Shown here one piece after another: positions 1 to 9,468 of a stretch of DNA of 64,000 nucleotides. The stretch lies in assembly GCF_901827185.1 (NCBI RefSeq), contig NZ_LR594671.1:5078001-5142000 (forward strand). Reading direction: 5' to 3'. This DNA is from Variovorax sp. PBL-E5. Its GTDB lineage: Bacteria; Pseudomonadota; Gammaproteobacteria; Burkholderiales; Burkholderiaceae_C. The first letter of the stretch is position 1. Each line of letters opens with the position of its first letter. The translations under genes were made by a program, and so were the position numbers. Below the pieces are notes generated by a model that saw nothing but the letters and a program-made list of their open reading frames with translations, was not told where the DNA came from and did not search any database.

Positions 1-2210
1 TTGACGATGTTGGCTTCGAGATTGATGCCCGAGAAGTTGAACTGGAACGCATAGCCGATCTGGTTCTGGCCGCCGATCTGGCCGAGCTGGAAGTCGACGA
101 TCTTGGTGCCGCCCGGCGCGATGACGTTGAAGCCGCCGGCCGCGATGAAGGTCATCGGCCCGCCCGAGGTCACGTTGATGGCGGCGCCCACCGTCTGCGT
201 GATGCCCGCGCCGACGGTCTGCGTCACGCCGGCGCCGATGGTTTGCGTGATGCTCGCGCCCACCGTCTCGGTGCGCGAGGCGCCGATGTTGACGGTCTCG
301 CTGGCGCCGACCGTGAGGCTGCGGTTGGCGCCGATGGTCACGCTCTCGCTGCCGCCGACGGTCTCGGTGCGGTCGGCGCCGATCGTGATCTTCTCGTTCG
401 AGCCCACGGTCTCGGTGCGGTTGCTGCCGATGTCGATCTTCTCGTTGACGTCCACCGTCTCGGTGCGGTTGTTCTTGATGTGGCTGGTCTCGTCGTGATC
501 GATGGTCTTCGTGCGGTCATGGCCGACCCAGTGCGTCTCGTCGTTCTCGACCTCGATGTCCTGGTTCTTCTCGGCATGCAGAAAGACCTGCTCCGAGCCC
601 TTCTTGTCGTCGAAGCGGAACTCGTTGCAGTTGGCGGCGCTGCCCTTGGGCGTGGAGCGCGTGCGAAAGCCGCTCTGCGTGTGCGAGTCGAAGGGCTTGG
701 GCTGGTCGTCGTCGTAGAGGCGGCCGATGATGATCGGGCGGTCGGGGTCGCCGTTGAGGAAATCGACGATCACTTCCTGGCCGATGCGCGGGATGAAGTA
801 GCCGCCCCAGCCCTTGCCGGCCCAGGGCTGCGACACGCGCACCCAGCAGGTGGATTTCTCGTTGCTCTCGTCGTAGCGGTCCCAGTGGAAATGCACCTTC
901 ACGCGGCCGAAATCGTCGGCATGAATTTCGTCGCCCTTCGGGCCGACCACGATCGCGGTCTGCGGCCCCGGCATGGTGACGCGCGGCGTGAGGCGCGGCG
1001 GGCGGAACAGCATGTCGAGCGGCGTCACGGTGAGCAGGAAGGCGCTGGTGCCGGGCATGCCGGTTCGCAGCGCGGGCGTGCTGTCGATCAGCTCGGCGAG
1101 CGCGCTGCGCGTGTCGGCGTTCACTGCATCGTCCGCGAGCGCTTCCTTCAGCACGGCGCCGAGCGGCTTTGCCTCTTCCTTGAGGTCGAGGCTCTCGTAG
1201 CCGGGGTGCGTGGCGACGAAGGTGCAGGCCGCGATCAGGTAGTCGCCGTCGCGCGTGCCATCGGGATCGCCCGCGAACTTGAAGGCCTTGCCCGCCGCCA
1301 CGTCGGGCCAGGTGGTCAATGCCCAATGGCGCTGGCGGCGCGCGACCAGTTCGTCCAGGCGCAGCTTGGCGGTGTGGTCGGTGTCGTCGCCGTCGAAGTA
1401 GCCGCCCGGGAATTCGAAGGCTTCGAGGTCGGCGAGTTCGTGCGTGTCCGGGTCGCCCTTGTCGGCGCTGAGCTTCTTGCGGATGGCCTTGAAGTCGCTG
1501 TCGCGCGAGGCGAACTTGCCAGTGTCGAACTGGTGCGTGCTGACGAAGCGGGTGATCTCGTTGTAGCGGCCCTCGGTGACGCCGCTTTCGACGTGGTGCA
1601 GCGTGTCGGCGACGGGCAGCTTGTCGTGCGCGACGTCGCTGGTGTCCGACAGGTGCATGGTGCCGGGCGCGTCGTGGGCGTCGAACCAGTAGTAGATGCC
1701 CTCGTCCTCCATCAGCCGCGAGAGAAAGCCGTAGTCGCTCTCGCCATGCTGCACGCAGTAGCGCCGCGGCTTGTGGGTGCCGATGACCTTGTCGGTGCGG
1801 GTCTTCTTGAAGCGCTTGATCGGGCTGTCCTCGAACACCGCGTCGAGCACGTCGAGCACCTTCTTCTCCTGCAGGATGCGCGAGTTGGTGCGCCGCGCGA
1901 GCAGGCCGAACCAGGATTGCAGCGAGATCTCGTAGCGGAAGTAGCGCCCGACCTCGCCGACGCGCGTGAAGCGCACCGCGTGCCCCTGGCAATGGCGTTC
2001 ATGCTTGGCGCCGTCGGCATCGAGGAATTCGATCACGACGTCGAAGGCATGGCCGAGGATGTCCTTGTGGGCGAGCTTCTCGTTCTTCGACAGAACGGTC
2101 AGGACGTAGAACGAGGGCCTCGACAATGTCTCGTGGCCGATCACGCGCCAGAACATCAGGTCTGGGGCGGCGGGAGAGTCGCTCTGGATCTTGAATTCGT
2201 ATTCAGCCAT
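1..2210 (-). CDS. vgrG: VgrG / TssI type VI secretion spike protein (C-terminus beyond left edge)
   Basis: VgrG trimers form the puncturing tip of the type VI secretion system on top of the Hcp tube. About 736 residues are visible, and the reading frame is still open at base 1. The N-terminal half (residues about 1-450) has the gp27-like region, followed by the gp5 OB-fold stretch with WVRVSQPWAGKGWGG and the GDPDRPIIIGRLYDD motif near residue 500. From about residue 570 to 670 comes a series of short repeats of the type TETVGS/TVGA/IGA, which would make the beta-helical needle shaft, and then the start of a DUF2345-like part. The start is ATG at 2210, seven bases after a GGAGAGG ribosome site. 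It is the last visible gene of the T6SS operon, 113 bases after clpV. An effector domain or effector gene would lie outside the window. Assignment is firm. Confidence 0.95.
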   Translation of the reverse strand, partial: MAEYEFKIQSDSPAAPDLMFWRVIGHETLSRPSFYVLTVLSKNEKLAHKDILGHAFDVVIEFLDADGAKHERHCQGHAVRFTRVGEVGRYFRYEISLQSWFGLLARRTNSRILQEKKVLDVLDAVFEDSPIKRFKKTRTDKVIGTHKPRRYCVQHGESDYGFLSRLMEDEGIYYWFDAHDAPGTMHLSDTSDVAHDKLPVADTLHHVESGVTEGRYNEITRFVSTHQFDTGKFASRDSDFKAIRKKLSADKGDPDTHELADLEAFEFPGGYFDGDDTDHTAKLRLDELVARRQRHWALTTWPDVAAGKAFKFAGDPDGTRDGDYLIAACTFVATHPGYESLDLKEEAKPLGAVLKEALADDAVNADTRSALAELIDSTPALRTGMPGTSAFLLTVTPLDMLFRPPRLTPRVTMPGPQTAIVVGPKGDEIHADDFGRVKVHFHWDRYDESNEKSTCWVRVSQPWAGKGWGGYFIPRIGQEVIVDFLNGDPDRPIIIGRLYDDDQPKPFDSHTQSGFRTRSTPKGSAANCNEFRFDDKKGSEQVFLHAEKNQDIEVENDETHWVGHDRTKTIDHDETSHIKNNRTETVDVNEKIDIGSNRTETVGSNEKITIGADRTETVGGSESVTIGANRSLTVGASETVNIGASRTETVGASITQTIGAGVTQTVGAGITQTVGAAINVTSGGPMTFIAAGGFNVIAPGGTKIVDFQLGQIGGQNQIGYAFQFNFSGINLEANIV

Positions 2211-2323
2211 TTATCAGGTCCTCTCCCTTGGATGGTCCGCCCTGTGGACGGTGCCGGGCGGCCCATCGATGGGGCAACCACACCCCGCGCAGCAAATCAG
2301 CGCGAGACAAGCGACGTGAGACC

Positions 2324-5101
2324 TCAATCGAAGGCATACGTGAACTCACTCTCCTTGACATCGAGCGCCACACGCCGAATCTCCGCACCCGCAGCCAGCC
2401 GTTGCAAGTACTCGACCGAGATCGTAGGCAGCACGGTGTTGGTCAGGATGGCGTCGATCACGCGGCCGCCGGATTCGGGGTCCTGGCAACGCGCGACGAC
2501 TTGCTCGACCACCGCCTCGCTGTACTCGAAGGGCACGCCGTGGTTGGTCTCGACGCGCTTCTTGATGCGGCCCAGCTGCAGCCGGACGATCTTCTTCATC
2601 ATGTCGGGCGACAGCGGGTAGTACGGGATGGTGACGATGCGGCCCAGCAGCGCCGGCGGGAATACCTTCATCAGCGGCGCCTTCAGCGCATCGGCCAGCG
2701 CGTTCGGCTCGGGCAGCAGCTCGGGGTCGCGGCACATGCTCATCACGAGCTCGCTGCCGGCGTTGGTGGTCAACAGGATGATCGTGTTCTTGAAATCGAT
2801 CATGCGGCCCTCGCCGTCTTCCATCCAGCCCTTGTCGAAGACCTGGAAGAAGATCTCGTGCACGTCCGGATGCGCCTTCTCGACCTCGTCGAGCAGCACC
2901 ACCGAATAGGGCCGGCGCCGCACCGCCTCGGTCAGGATGCCGCCCTCGCCGTAGCCCACATAGCCGGGCGGCGCGCCCTTGAGCGTGGAGACGGTGTGCG
3001 CCTCCTGGAACTCGCTCATGTTGATGGTGATGATGTTCTGCTCGCCGCCGTACAGCGCCTCGGCCAGCGCGAGCGCGGTCTCGGTCTTGCCGACGCCCGA
3101 GGTGCCGCACAGCATGAAGACGCCGATCGGCTTGCTCGGGTTGTCGAGACGCGCGCGCGAGGTCTGGATGCGGCGCGCGATCATCTCCAGCCCGTGCTTC
3201 TGGCCGATCACGCGCTGGTTCAGCGTGTCGGCGAGCTTGAGCACGGCCTCGACCTCGTTCTTGACCATGCGGCCGACCGGGATGCCGGTCCAATCGGCGA
3301 CCACCGAGGCCACGGCCTGCGCATCGACGGAGGGCAGGATCAGCGGTGACTCGCCTTGCACGGTGCTGATCTGGGTCTGCAGCGCATGGAGCTCTTCGAG
3401 CAGCGCGGCGCGGTCTGCGCTCCCTCCCCCTTGGGGGGAGGGTTGGGGTGGGGGCACGGCGGCCGCAGGATCGACGTCCGTTGCCATGGATGCGCCGCTG
3501 CCCCCACCCCGGCCCTCCCCCGGAGGGGGAGGGGTTGAATCCACCGGCTGGTTGCCTTTGCGCAGTTGCGCGCGCAGTTCGAGCAAGCGATCGACGAGGC
3601 CCTTCTCCTCTTTCCACCGTGCATCGAGCACTTCGAGCTGCGCCTTCGATTCGGCCAGCAGCGCCTGCACCTGCGCAGCACGCTTGGTGACGTCGATGCC
3701 GATCGTCTCCTCGCGCCCGATGATTTCCTCCTCGACCGTCAGCGCCTCGATGCGCCGCATGCAGTCCTCCACCTCGGGCGGCGTCGCATGCTGCGAGACC
3801 GCGACGCGCGCGCACGCGGTGTCGAGCAGACTCACCGCCTTGTCGGGCAGCTGGCGCGCGGGAATATAGCGGTGCGACAGCTTGACCGCGGCCTCGATCG
3901 CCTCGTCCATCAGCTGCACGCGGTGGTGCTTCTCGAGCACGCTGGCCACGCCGCGCAGCATCAGGATCGCCTTGGTCTCGTCGGGCTCGGGCACCTGCAC
4001 GACCTGGAAGCGCCGCGTCAGCGCCGGATCCTTCTCGATGTATTTCTTGTACTCGGCCCAGGTGGTGGCGCCGATGGTGCGCAGGTTGCCGCGCGCGAGC
4101 GCGGGCTTCAGAAGGTTGGCCGCATCGCCGGTGCCGGCCGCGCCGCCGGCGCCGACCAGGGTGTGGATCTCGTCGATGAACAGGATGATCGGCGTCGGCG
4201 ACGACTGCACCTCGTCGATCACCTGCCGCAGCCGCTGCTCGAACTCGCCCTTCATGCTGGCGCCGGCCTGCAGCAAACCGATGTCGAGCGTGAGCAGCTT
4301 CACGTCCTTCAACTGCGGCGGCACGTCGCCGCGCGCCAGGCGCTGCGCGAAGCCTTCCACCACCGCGGTCTTGCCGACGCCGGCCTCGCCGGTCAGCAGC
4401 GGGTTGTTCTGGCGGCGCCGCATCAGGATGTCGACGATCTGGCGAATCTCTTCGTCGCGACCGGTGACCGGGTCCATCTCGCCCTTCTTCGCCTTCTCCG
4501 TGAGGTCGACCGCGAACTTCTTCAACGCATCGCCCTTGCCCATCGCGGCCGGCGCCATCGCGCCCGTGTCCTCGCCCGGTGTGCCTTGCCCCAGGCCGGT
4601 GCCGTCCTGCGCGCGCATCTTCGATTCGGGCGAGGCGTCGCAGATCTTGGCGAAGTTGTCGGCCAGATCCTCGACCTTGACCTTCTCGAACTGCTTCGAG
4701 AGGCCGAAGAGCGGATTGCGCAGGCTCGGCGTCTTGAGCATGCCGACCAGCAGGTAGCCGGTGCGCACCTGGGCCTCGCCGAACTGCAGCGTGGCATAGG
4801 TCCAGCCGCGCTCGATCGCGTTCTCGATGTGCGGCGAGAAGTCGCTGATCGCGGTGGCGCCGCGCGGCAGGCGGTCGAGTGCGGCCGTCATGTCCTTGGC
4901 AACGACCGAGATGTCGAGCTGGTAGTGCTGGATCACGCGGTGCAGGTCGGAGTCCTGCGCCTGCAGCAGTTGCGCGACCCAGTGTTCGAGCTCGACGTAC
5001 GGATTGCCGCGCATCTTGCAGAACACGGTCGCGCCCTCGATGGCCTTGTAGGCCAGCGCATTGAGTTTGCCGAACAGGGCGGTGCGGCTGATTTCACTCA
5101 T
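2324..5101 (-). CDS. clpV: ClpV / TssH, AAA+ ATPase of the type VI secretion system
   Basis: ClpV is the cytoplasmic unfoldase that disassembles contracted TssB/TssC sheath so that it can be reused. The product has 925 residues. It has a Clp-N-type repeat domain (residues about 1-160), a first AAA module with Walker A GEAGVGKT at 238-245, a middle coiled-coil region around 480-580, and a second AAA module with GTSGVGKT near 665, then the C-terminal D2-small domain. I chose ATG 5101 (MSEISRTALFG), because it matches the usual ClpV N-terminus and has GGAGA eight bases upstream; an in-frame ATG at 5176 lies inside tssG. Residues about 522-562 are a Pro/Gly-rich segment encoded by a pair of G/C-rich inverted repeat elements. 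ClpV proteins are normally continuous coiled coil here, so this looks like an in-frame insertion. Its sheath substrates are not encoded in the window. Confidence 0.95.
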   Translation of the reverse strand: MSEISRTALFGKLNALAYKAIEGATVFCKMRGNPYVELEHWVAQLLQAQDSDLHRVIQHYQLDISVVAKDMTAALDRLPRGATAISDFSPHIENAIERGWTYATLQFGEAQVRTGYLLVGMLKTPSLRNPLFGLSKQFEKVKVEDLADNFAKICDASPESKMRAQDGTGLGQGTPGEDTGAMAPAAMGKGDALKKFAVDLTEKAKKGEMDPVTGRDEEIRQIVDILMRRRQNNPLLTGEAGVGKTAVVEGFAQRLARGDVPPQLKDVKLLTLDIGLLQAGASMKGEFEQRLRQVIDEVQSSPTPIILFIDEIHTLVGAGGAAGTGDAANLLKPALARGNLRTIGATTWAEYKKYIEKDPALTRRFQVVQVPEPDETKAILMLRGVASVLEKHHRVQLMDEAIEAAVKLSHRYIPARQLPDKAVSLLDTACARVAVSQHATPPEVEDCMRRIEALTVEEEIIGREETIGIDVTKRAAQVQALLAESKAQLEVLDARWKEEKGLVDRLLELRAQLRKGNQPVDSTPPPPGEGRGGGSGASMATDVDPAAAVPPPQPSPQGGGSADRAALLEELHALQTQISTVQGESPLILPSVDAQAVASVVADWTGIPVGRMVKNEVEAVLKLADTLNQRVIGQKHGLEMIARRIQTSRARLDNPSKPIGVFMLCGTSGVGKTETALALAEALYGGEQNIITINMSEFQEAHTVSTLKGAPPGYVGYGEGGILTEAVRRRPYSVVLLDEVEKAHPDVHEIFFQVFDKGWMEDGEGRMIDFKNTIILLTTNAGSELVMSMCRDPELLPEPNALADALKAPLMKVFPPALLGRIVTIPYYPLSPDMMKKIVRLQLGRIKKRVETNHGVPFEYSEAVVEQVVARCQDPESGGRVIDAILTNTVLPTISVEYLQRLAAGAEIRRVALDVKESEFTYAFD
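3421..3534. repeat. Pair of inverted REP-like elements inside clpV
   Basis: Two copies of a roughly 34-base C-run/G-run palindromic element lie at 3421-3454 and 3501-3534. They are in opposite orientation and separated by 46 bases. The reverse complement of the second copy matches the first almost base for base, including a terminal TTGGGGTGGGGG or CCGGGGTGGGGG tail. Each copy also folds on itself (CCCTCCCCC pairing with GGGGGAGGG). The whole unit is read through in frame as Pro/Gly-rich protein (PPPPGEGRGGG and PPPQPSPQGGG). Such paired units resemble BIME-type REP arrangements, which are normally intergenic. Confidence 0.75.
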
Positions 5102-5120
5102 GGGAAGTCTCCGTGTGGTG

Positions 5121-6242
5121 TCAAGACGAACGAGCGTCCGTGGATGAAAGTGCGACAGCGCGCACAAGGCGCGCATCGCCGTCGATGCGGACGTCGGCTG
5201 CGTCGCCGGCCCGTGGCCGTTCGCCGAGCCACGAGATCCAGCCGAGCCGCGGTGCGTTGCCGCCGCGCTGGCGGCCGAGGCGCGTGGGCGGCACCTCGGC
5301 CTTCTCCAGCATCAGCTCGGCATCCCAGTAGAGTTCGTCGCCCAGCAGCTGCTGCATCCAGCGTTGCAGCGCGGGGCGTGCGGCGCCGATCGGCAGGAAC
5401 TCGCGATAGCGTTCGAGCGAGAGCGGCCCGAGGTGCAGCCGCACGCGGTGCTGGCGGTCCCAGGCGCGCCGGCCCAGCATCGCGCCCAGTCCCATTGTGC
5501 GCGAGGCCTCGCCACGGCCGAGGCGCGTGAGCTCTTCGGCGGGCAACGGCATCCAGTGGCCGACCCAGGGCTCGAGCCGCACCGGCACGCCGAAGTAGCT
5601 GCATAGCACGGCTTCGACACCCTCGGCGTTGTGCACGCGGCGCGCGAGCCAGCCCGAGAAATGCAGGCGCGCATCGTCATGGATCTCGTCGCGCTGCTGG
5701 CGCGCTTCGGTGCCGATGCCGACCAGGGCGCCGACATGGCGCCGAAAGCCGTCCTCGCCCGGCCGGTCGAGTCCGACCGCGGGCCGCGATTGCGCCCACG
5801 CGCGATAGAAGTAGAGCGCGAAGCGGTGCGAGAAGGTGTCGAGAAAGGCGAGCCAGGTTGGGTCGCCGTGATTGAGGGTGCGTTCGCGGATGAAGTCGCT
5901 CAGGTGCACCGGCAGCGGCCCGTTCGGCCCGAGGTAGCCGAAGAACTGCTGGCGCAGGCGCGGCGGCGAATCGGCGGTCGCGGGCTCGAAGCGGCTGAAG
6001 CTCGCGGGCGCGAAGGACAGCGAAGGCTCCTGCCCGACGCGCACCGGCTCCGCGCTCGGCAGCAGCGCATGGCCCCAGCGCGGCGAAGCGGCCGCGAGCG
6101 ACTCGAGCCGGCGCATGACGGCGAAGTAGTCATACGCCCACGGATCGGCCGACCACGCGAGCAGCCGTTCGCCGACACTCTCGGGCCGCGCGGTCGATGG
6201 TGGCGCTACAGGATCTGGCGTGTCCCGCACAGCGGCCTCCAT
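5121..6242 (-). CDS. tssG: TssG, type VI secretion baseplate subunit
   Basis: TssG is part of the T6SS baseplate wedge together with TssE, TssF and TssK. The 373-residue product shows the family pattern: an N-terminal PWAYDYFAVMRRLE helix, FGYLGPNGPLPVHLSDF near residue 105, then FLDTFSHRFALYFYRAW and a Gly/Leu-rich RVRLHLGPLSLERY region. The ATG at 6242 lies 37 bases inside the end of tssF in another frame, so the two are translationally coupled. The stop is 19 bases before the clpV start. No other start gives a TssG-like N-terminus. Its place between tssF and clpV is the standard order of the P. aeruginosa HSI-I type cluster. Confidence 0.94.
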   Translation of the reverse strand: MEAAVRDTPDPVAPPSTARPESVGERLLAWSADPWAYDYFAVMRRLESLAAASPRWGHALLPSAEPVRVGQEPSLSFAPASFSRFEPATADSPPRLRQQFFGYLGPNGPLPVHLSDFIRERTLNHGDPTWLAFLDTFSHRFALYFYRAWAQSRPAVGLDRPGEDGFRRHVGALVGIGTEARQQRDEIHDDARLHFSGWLARRVHNAEGVEAVLCSYFGVPVRLEPWVGHWMPLPAEELTRLGRGEASRTMGLGAMLGRRAWDRQHRVRLHLGPLSLERYREFLPIGAARPALQRWMQQLLGDELYWDAELMLEKAEVPPTRLGRQRGGNAPRLGWISWLGERPRAGDAADVRIDGDARLVRAVALSSTDARSS

Positions 6243-8107
6243 CGCATGGTCTCGCCGCGGCCGGAGATCGTGAGCACGGTCTCGACGAAGTGATTGACCT
6301 CGACATGCCGCGCGAGGTAGCGCGCCAGCACCGCGCCGAACAGGAAGGCGCTGTGCCCATGGAAGGCGCCGCGGTCCACTTCGAGCGTGACCTCCAGCCC
6401 GCGCCCGAACGCGATCGGCCCGGCCAGCGGCAAGCGGCGCGCGACCGGCTTCGCGCGCACCGACAACAGCCCGCGCACCTGGCCCTGGCGCACCTCGTCG
6501 GCATGCACGGCGTAGAGCATCAGCATCTCGCGCAGCGCGGCCGCGCCCTGCTGCGGCGTGCTGTCGGCGAGAGAAAGATAGTTGAGCGCGAGATGGTCGA
6601 TCACGCGCCAGCCCAGTCCCTGGCTCACCACCGGCGACACCGGCCGCGACGGACCGCGCACCATGCGCACGCGCTGCACCGGAAACGCATCGATGCAATC
6701 GAAGTCGTTCTCGCGCCCGAGCGGCATCAGCAAGGGCAGGTCGCGGTTGGTGACCAGTGCCGTGACCGCCAGCTGCCGCATCGCGCTCGCATAGGGCGCC
6801 TGCTGCGGATCGACGATCTGCAAATAGAGCTCGGAGCCGATGTGGCTGCTGCGATGGCCTTCGGTGCGCTGGCGCACCGACAGCATGCGCGGCTCGCGCG
6901 TGGTGGTGAAGTAGGCCGGGTGGCTGTGGCGGCTGCCATGGAAGGCGGCATAGAAAGGCAGGAAGACCTGCTCGGACGCGGCCTCGGCACCGGGGCTGCC
7001 GTGGCCCACCACCTCGGTCACGGTGTGCACTTCGAAGTCCTGCGGCCGCGTGCGGTCGGCCAGCAAATGGAACTGGCTCACGCCCTCGGTCACCGCCACG
7101 CGGTCGAGCCGCTTGCTGAAGAGATTGACCGCGGGCACGCAGTTCAGCTGGATGTTGTCGGCGCTCACCAGCTTTTCGAGCGCCGCGTCGCCGCGCGAGA
7201 AGAGCACGACGATCTCGATGTCGCTCGCCGCCATCGTCGCGAGCACGCGCGCGAGGCCGGTGATGCGCGCGAACTGGAAGCGCTGCGGAAACGCGAAGTA
7301 CTCCTGCACCAGCCGATGGCCCGAGAAGCCGGTGGCCGTCGCCGGCAGCAGCGCCTCGTCGTCGTCGAAGCCGACCGGCTCGACCACGCTGCCCGGCAGG
7401 CTGCGCACCGCGCTGCCGGCCGCGCCGCTGGCCGCGCCGTTGGCGCCCAGCGGCTGCACCAGCACGCCCAGCGGCTTGCCGAGCATGCATTCGTGCAGCT
7501 GCCAGGCCACGTCCTCGGCGCCGCCGAAATGGATCAGCAGTTCATCGAGCGGGATCTGGTCGAAGCGCAGCGCCGCCGTGGCACGCAGCGCGATGCGCAG
7601 GCCGCCGCGGATCTCGCGCGACTGCGGATGCTGGTTGAGCGGCAGGTCGGGCGCATAGGTGAAGTACTGCGCGCGCTGCACCTCGATCGGCCAGACGCGC
7701 AGCGCGCGCGCGGTGCGGAATTCGCAGTGCGTGTTCTGCCCCACCGCCTGCCGCGCGCGCAGGCCGCTGCCGCGCGGCAGCATCGGCCCGCTCGCAAGGC
7801 TCGCGTCGTCGGGGTCGGTCGCCATCGACACCACGATCATCGACGGCGTCGGCGCCATGAAGTGCGGATAGACGATGTCCAGCAAGTGGCCGGTGAAGCG
7901 CGGGTACTCGGCATCGAGCTTGAGGCCGACGCGCGCCGACAGGAAGGCGGTGGCCTCGATCAGCCGTTCGACATAGGGATCGGCGACTTCCTGGCCCTCG
8001 ATGCCGAGGCGGTTGGCGATCTTCGGAAACGCACGCGCGAACTCCGACGCGCTTTCGCGAAAGTAACGCAGCTCCTGTTCGTACAGGGTCAACAGGCGCG
8101 GGTCCAT
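6206..8107 (-). CDS. tssF: TssF, type VI secretion baseplate subunit
   Basis: TssF is the main wedge protein of the T6SS baseplate and forms a TssF2-TssG unit. The 633-residue product begins MDPRLLTLYEQELRYFRE, the classic TssF N-terminus. It continues with DPYVERLIEATAFLSARV and an LLDIVYPHFMAPTPSM motif (residues about 50-90), and ends in the conserved CxNRDLP/ENDF region. Length is normal for the family. It starts 9 bases after the tssE stop and its 3' end overlaps tssG by 37 bases. Nothing is missing or broken. Confidence 0.96.
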   Translation of the reverse strand: MDPRLLTLYEQELRYFRESASEFARAFPKIANRLGIEGQEVADPYVERLIEATAFLSARVGLKLDAEYPRFTGHLLDIVYPHFMAPTPSMIVVSMATDPDDASLASGPMLPRGSGLRARQAVGQNTHCEFRTARALRVWPIEVQRAQYFTYAPDLPLNQHPQSREIRGGLRIALRATAALRFDQIPLDELLIHFGGAEDVAWQLHECMLGKPLGVLVQPLGANGAASGAAGSAVRSLPGSVVEPVGFDDDEALLPATATGFSGHRLVQEYFAFPQRFQFARITGLARVLATMAASDIEIVVLFSRGDAALEKLVSADNIQLNCVPAVNLFSKRLDRVAVTEGVSQFHLLADRTRPQDFEVHTVTEVVGHGSPGAEAASEQVFLPFYAAFHGSRHSHPAYFTTTREPRMLSVRQRTEGHRSSHIGSELYLQIVDPQQAPYASAMRQLAVTALVTNRDLPLLMPLGRENDFDCIDAFPVQRVRMVRGPSRPVSPVVSQGLGWRVIDHLALNYLSLADSTPQQGAAALREMLMLYAVHADEVRQGQVRGLLSVRAKPVARRLPLAGPIAFGRGLEVTLEVDRGAFHGHSAFLFGAVLARYLARHVEVNHFVETVLTISGRGETMRWRPLCGTRQIL

Positions 8108-8116
8108 CGAACGCCC

Positions 8117-8632
8117 CTATCGCTGTGGCAAGGCCATGTCCTGGATCTCGATGCGGCCCTCTTCGAGGTCGATCCGGCTGCGCATCAGGAATTCGAGCGG
8201 CACGGGCTGCGCCCAGAGCATGCCGCGGATCTGCAGGCCGATGCGGTTGTGGGAATCAAGTGCCGAGCCTTCCATGACGAGTTCAACTTCGAGTGTGCGA
8301 GGCAGGATGCGGGGCTCGAACTGCAGGATCGCGTTCTTCAAAGCCTGTTCCATGCTGACACGCTGCACGGAGGACGTGAACTGGCCGGACAGCATAGGCA
8401 ATCCGTAGTTGAGCACCGAGCGCGCCGCATTCGGATAGCGCTTGTCGTCGAAGGCCAGGCCGTAGCCCGTCGCGTTGAAGAGCCACGACAGGTCGCGCAG
8501 CACGGCCTGGCGCAGCGCCTGCCGCGTCAGCGTGCGCTTGTCGTCGCTCTCGCGCTTCTCGCCCGGCGCGTTGTCGACCAGGCGATCGAGCAGCGAAGGC
8601 TGCAGGCGCTCCTGCGCGGTGAGCTCAGCCAT
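8117..8632 (-). CDS. tssE: TssE, gp25-like type VI secretion baseplate subunit
   Basis: TssE is the small lysozyme-like (gp25 family, enzymatically inactive) baseplate protein that helps nucleate the sheath. The 171-residue product has the opening LQPSLLDRLVD and the later YPNAARSVLNYGLPMLSG motif typical of gp25 proteins, then a C-terminal beta region ending in a PLEFLMRSRIDLEEG strand. ATG at 8632 (MAELTAQERLQPSLLDRL) was chosen over upstream in-frame ATGs because it fits the family start; it overlaps the end of tagJ by 8 bases, which suggests coupling. It lies between tagJ and tssF as in HSI-I clusters. Confidence 0.92.
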   Translation of the reverse strand: MAELTAQERLQPSLLDRLVDNAPGEKRESDDKRTLTRQALRQAVLRDLSWLFNATGYGLAFDDKRYPNAARSVLNYGLPMLSGQFTSSVQRVSMEQALKNAILQFEPRILPRTLEVELVMEGSALDSHNRIGLQIRGMLWAQPVPLEFLMRSRIDLEEGRIEIQDMALPQR

Positions 8633-9449
8633 CGCGGCCTTCCGCGGGCGATGCGGCAGCGGCATCGAAGAGGATCTCGCGCACATCCAGCAGCGCGTGC
8701 TCGCCGGCATCGCTGCTCCACATGCGCTGGCCGAGGCCGGCCCAGACCTCGGGGCGCAGCTCGCGCCACTCGGTCTTGCGCGCGAGCTGCAGCGCGCCGT
8801 CGCCGCTCTTCTCGGTGCCTTCGTAGCGCGCCGGCACCAGCGCCAGCGTCTCGCCGCCGTTCTCGAACTGCAGGTGCGCGGGCAGCCACACGGCGTCGCG
8901 CAGATCCTCGGGCGGGTCGAACTTGATGTGCGCCAGGCGCGCGAACGGCACCCAGTAGTAGCGCCCGTTCACGAAGGCTTCGAGCACCGGGCCGAGGCGC
9001 ATGTCGGCATCGGCCAGCCATTCGAAGGGCTGGCCGTCGAGCGTGCCCGCGCTGCCCGGCGCGGCATCGAAGGCGCGCTGGCGCAGGTCTTCGGCCATCG
9101 CGGCCTCGCCGCGGCCCTGGCGCAGCAGCGATTCGATCAGGAGCGCCAGCCACTCGTCGGGCTGGCCGAACACCATCGGCGTGCGCGTGCCGGCGAACAC
9201 GTCGGCGCGCAATCCTTCGCAACGGATCGCCTCGCCATAGACCTGCTTCATCGGCACCGCGAGCGCATCGAGCTCGGCCGCGACGTTGAGCTGGTTGAGC
9301 GCGCGCTCCCATTGCCCGAGCACGCACAGGAGCTGTGCCATGAAGACGCGCAGCTTGCTGTCGCCGGGCTTGGCGCGCACCTCGTCGCTGAGGGCCCTGA
9401 GCGCACCCGTGGGATCGGCGGCTTGAAGGAGTTCGGCGGAAAGTGTCAT
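8625..9449 (-). CDS. tagJ: TagJ / ImpE-type accessory protein of type VI secretion
   Basis: The 274-residue product matches the ImpE/SciE family. In P. aeruginosa the family member TagJ binds the N-terminal helix of the sheath protein TssB and is thought to tune ClpV action. The N-terminal half is helical and TPR-like (residues about 5-140, with LRVFMAQLLCVLGQWERALNQL). The C-terminal half contains the family motifs GQPFEWLADADMRLGPVLE and RYYWVPFARLAHIKFDPPED. The ATG at 9449 is 19 bases after hcp, and the gene runs 8 bases into tssE. Its presence suggests that a TssB partner exists elsewhere in the genome, because no tssB is present here. Confidence 0.88.
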   Translation of the reverse strand: MTLSAELLQAADPTGALRALSDEVRAKPGDSKLRVFMAQLLCVLGQWERALNQLNVAAELDALAVPMKQVYGEAIRCEGLRADVFAGTRTPMVFGQPDEWLALLIESLLRQGRGEAAMAEDLRQRAFDAAPGSAGTLDGQPFEWLADADMRLGPVLEAFVNGRYYWVPFARLAHIKFDPPEDLRDAVWLPAHLQFENGGETLALVPARYEGTEKSGDGALQLARKTEWRELRPEVWAGLGQRMWSSDAGEHALLDVREILFDAAAASPAEGRDG

Positions 9450-9468
9450 GACGGCCTCTCTTGGTGGT

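Noticed and set aside
180..500. Regularly spaced short repeats considered as a CRISPR array
   Set aside because: They are codon repeats of the VgrG beta-helix (TVG/IGA units), imperfect and in frame, without unique spacers.
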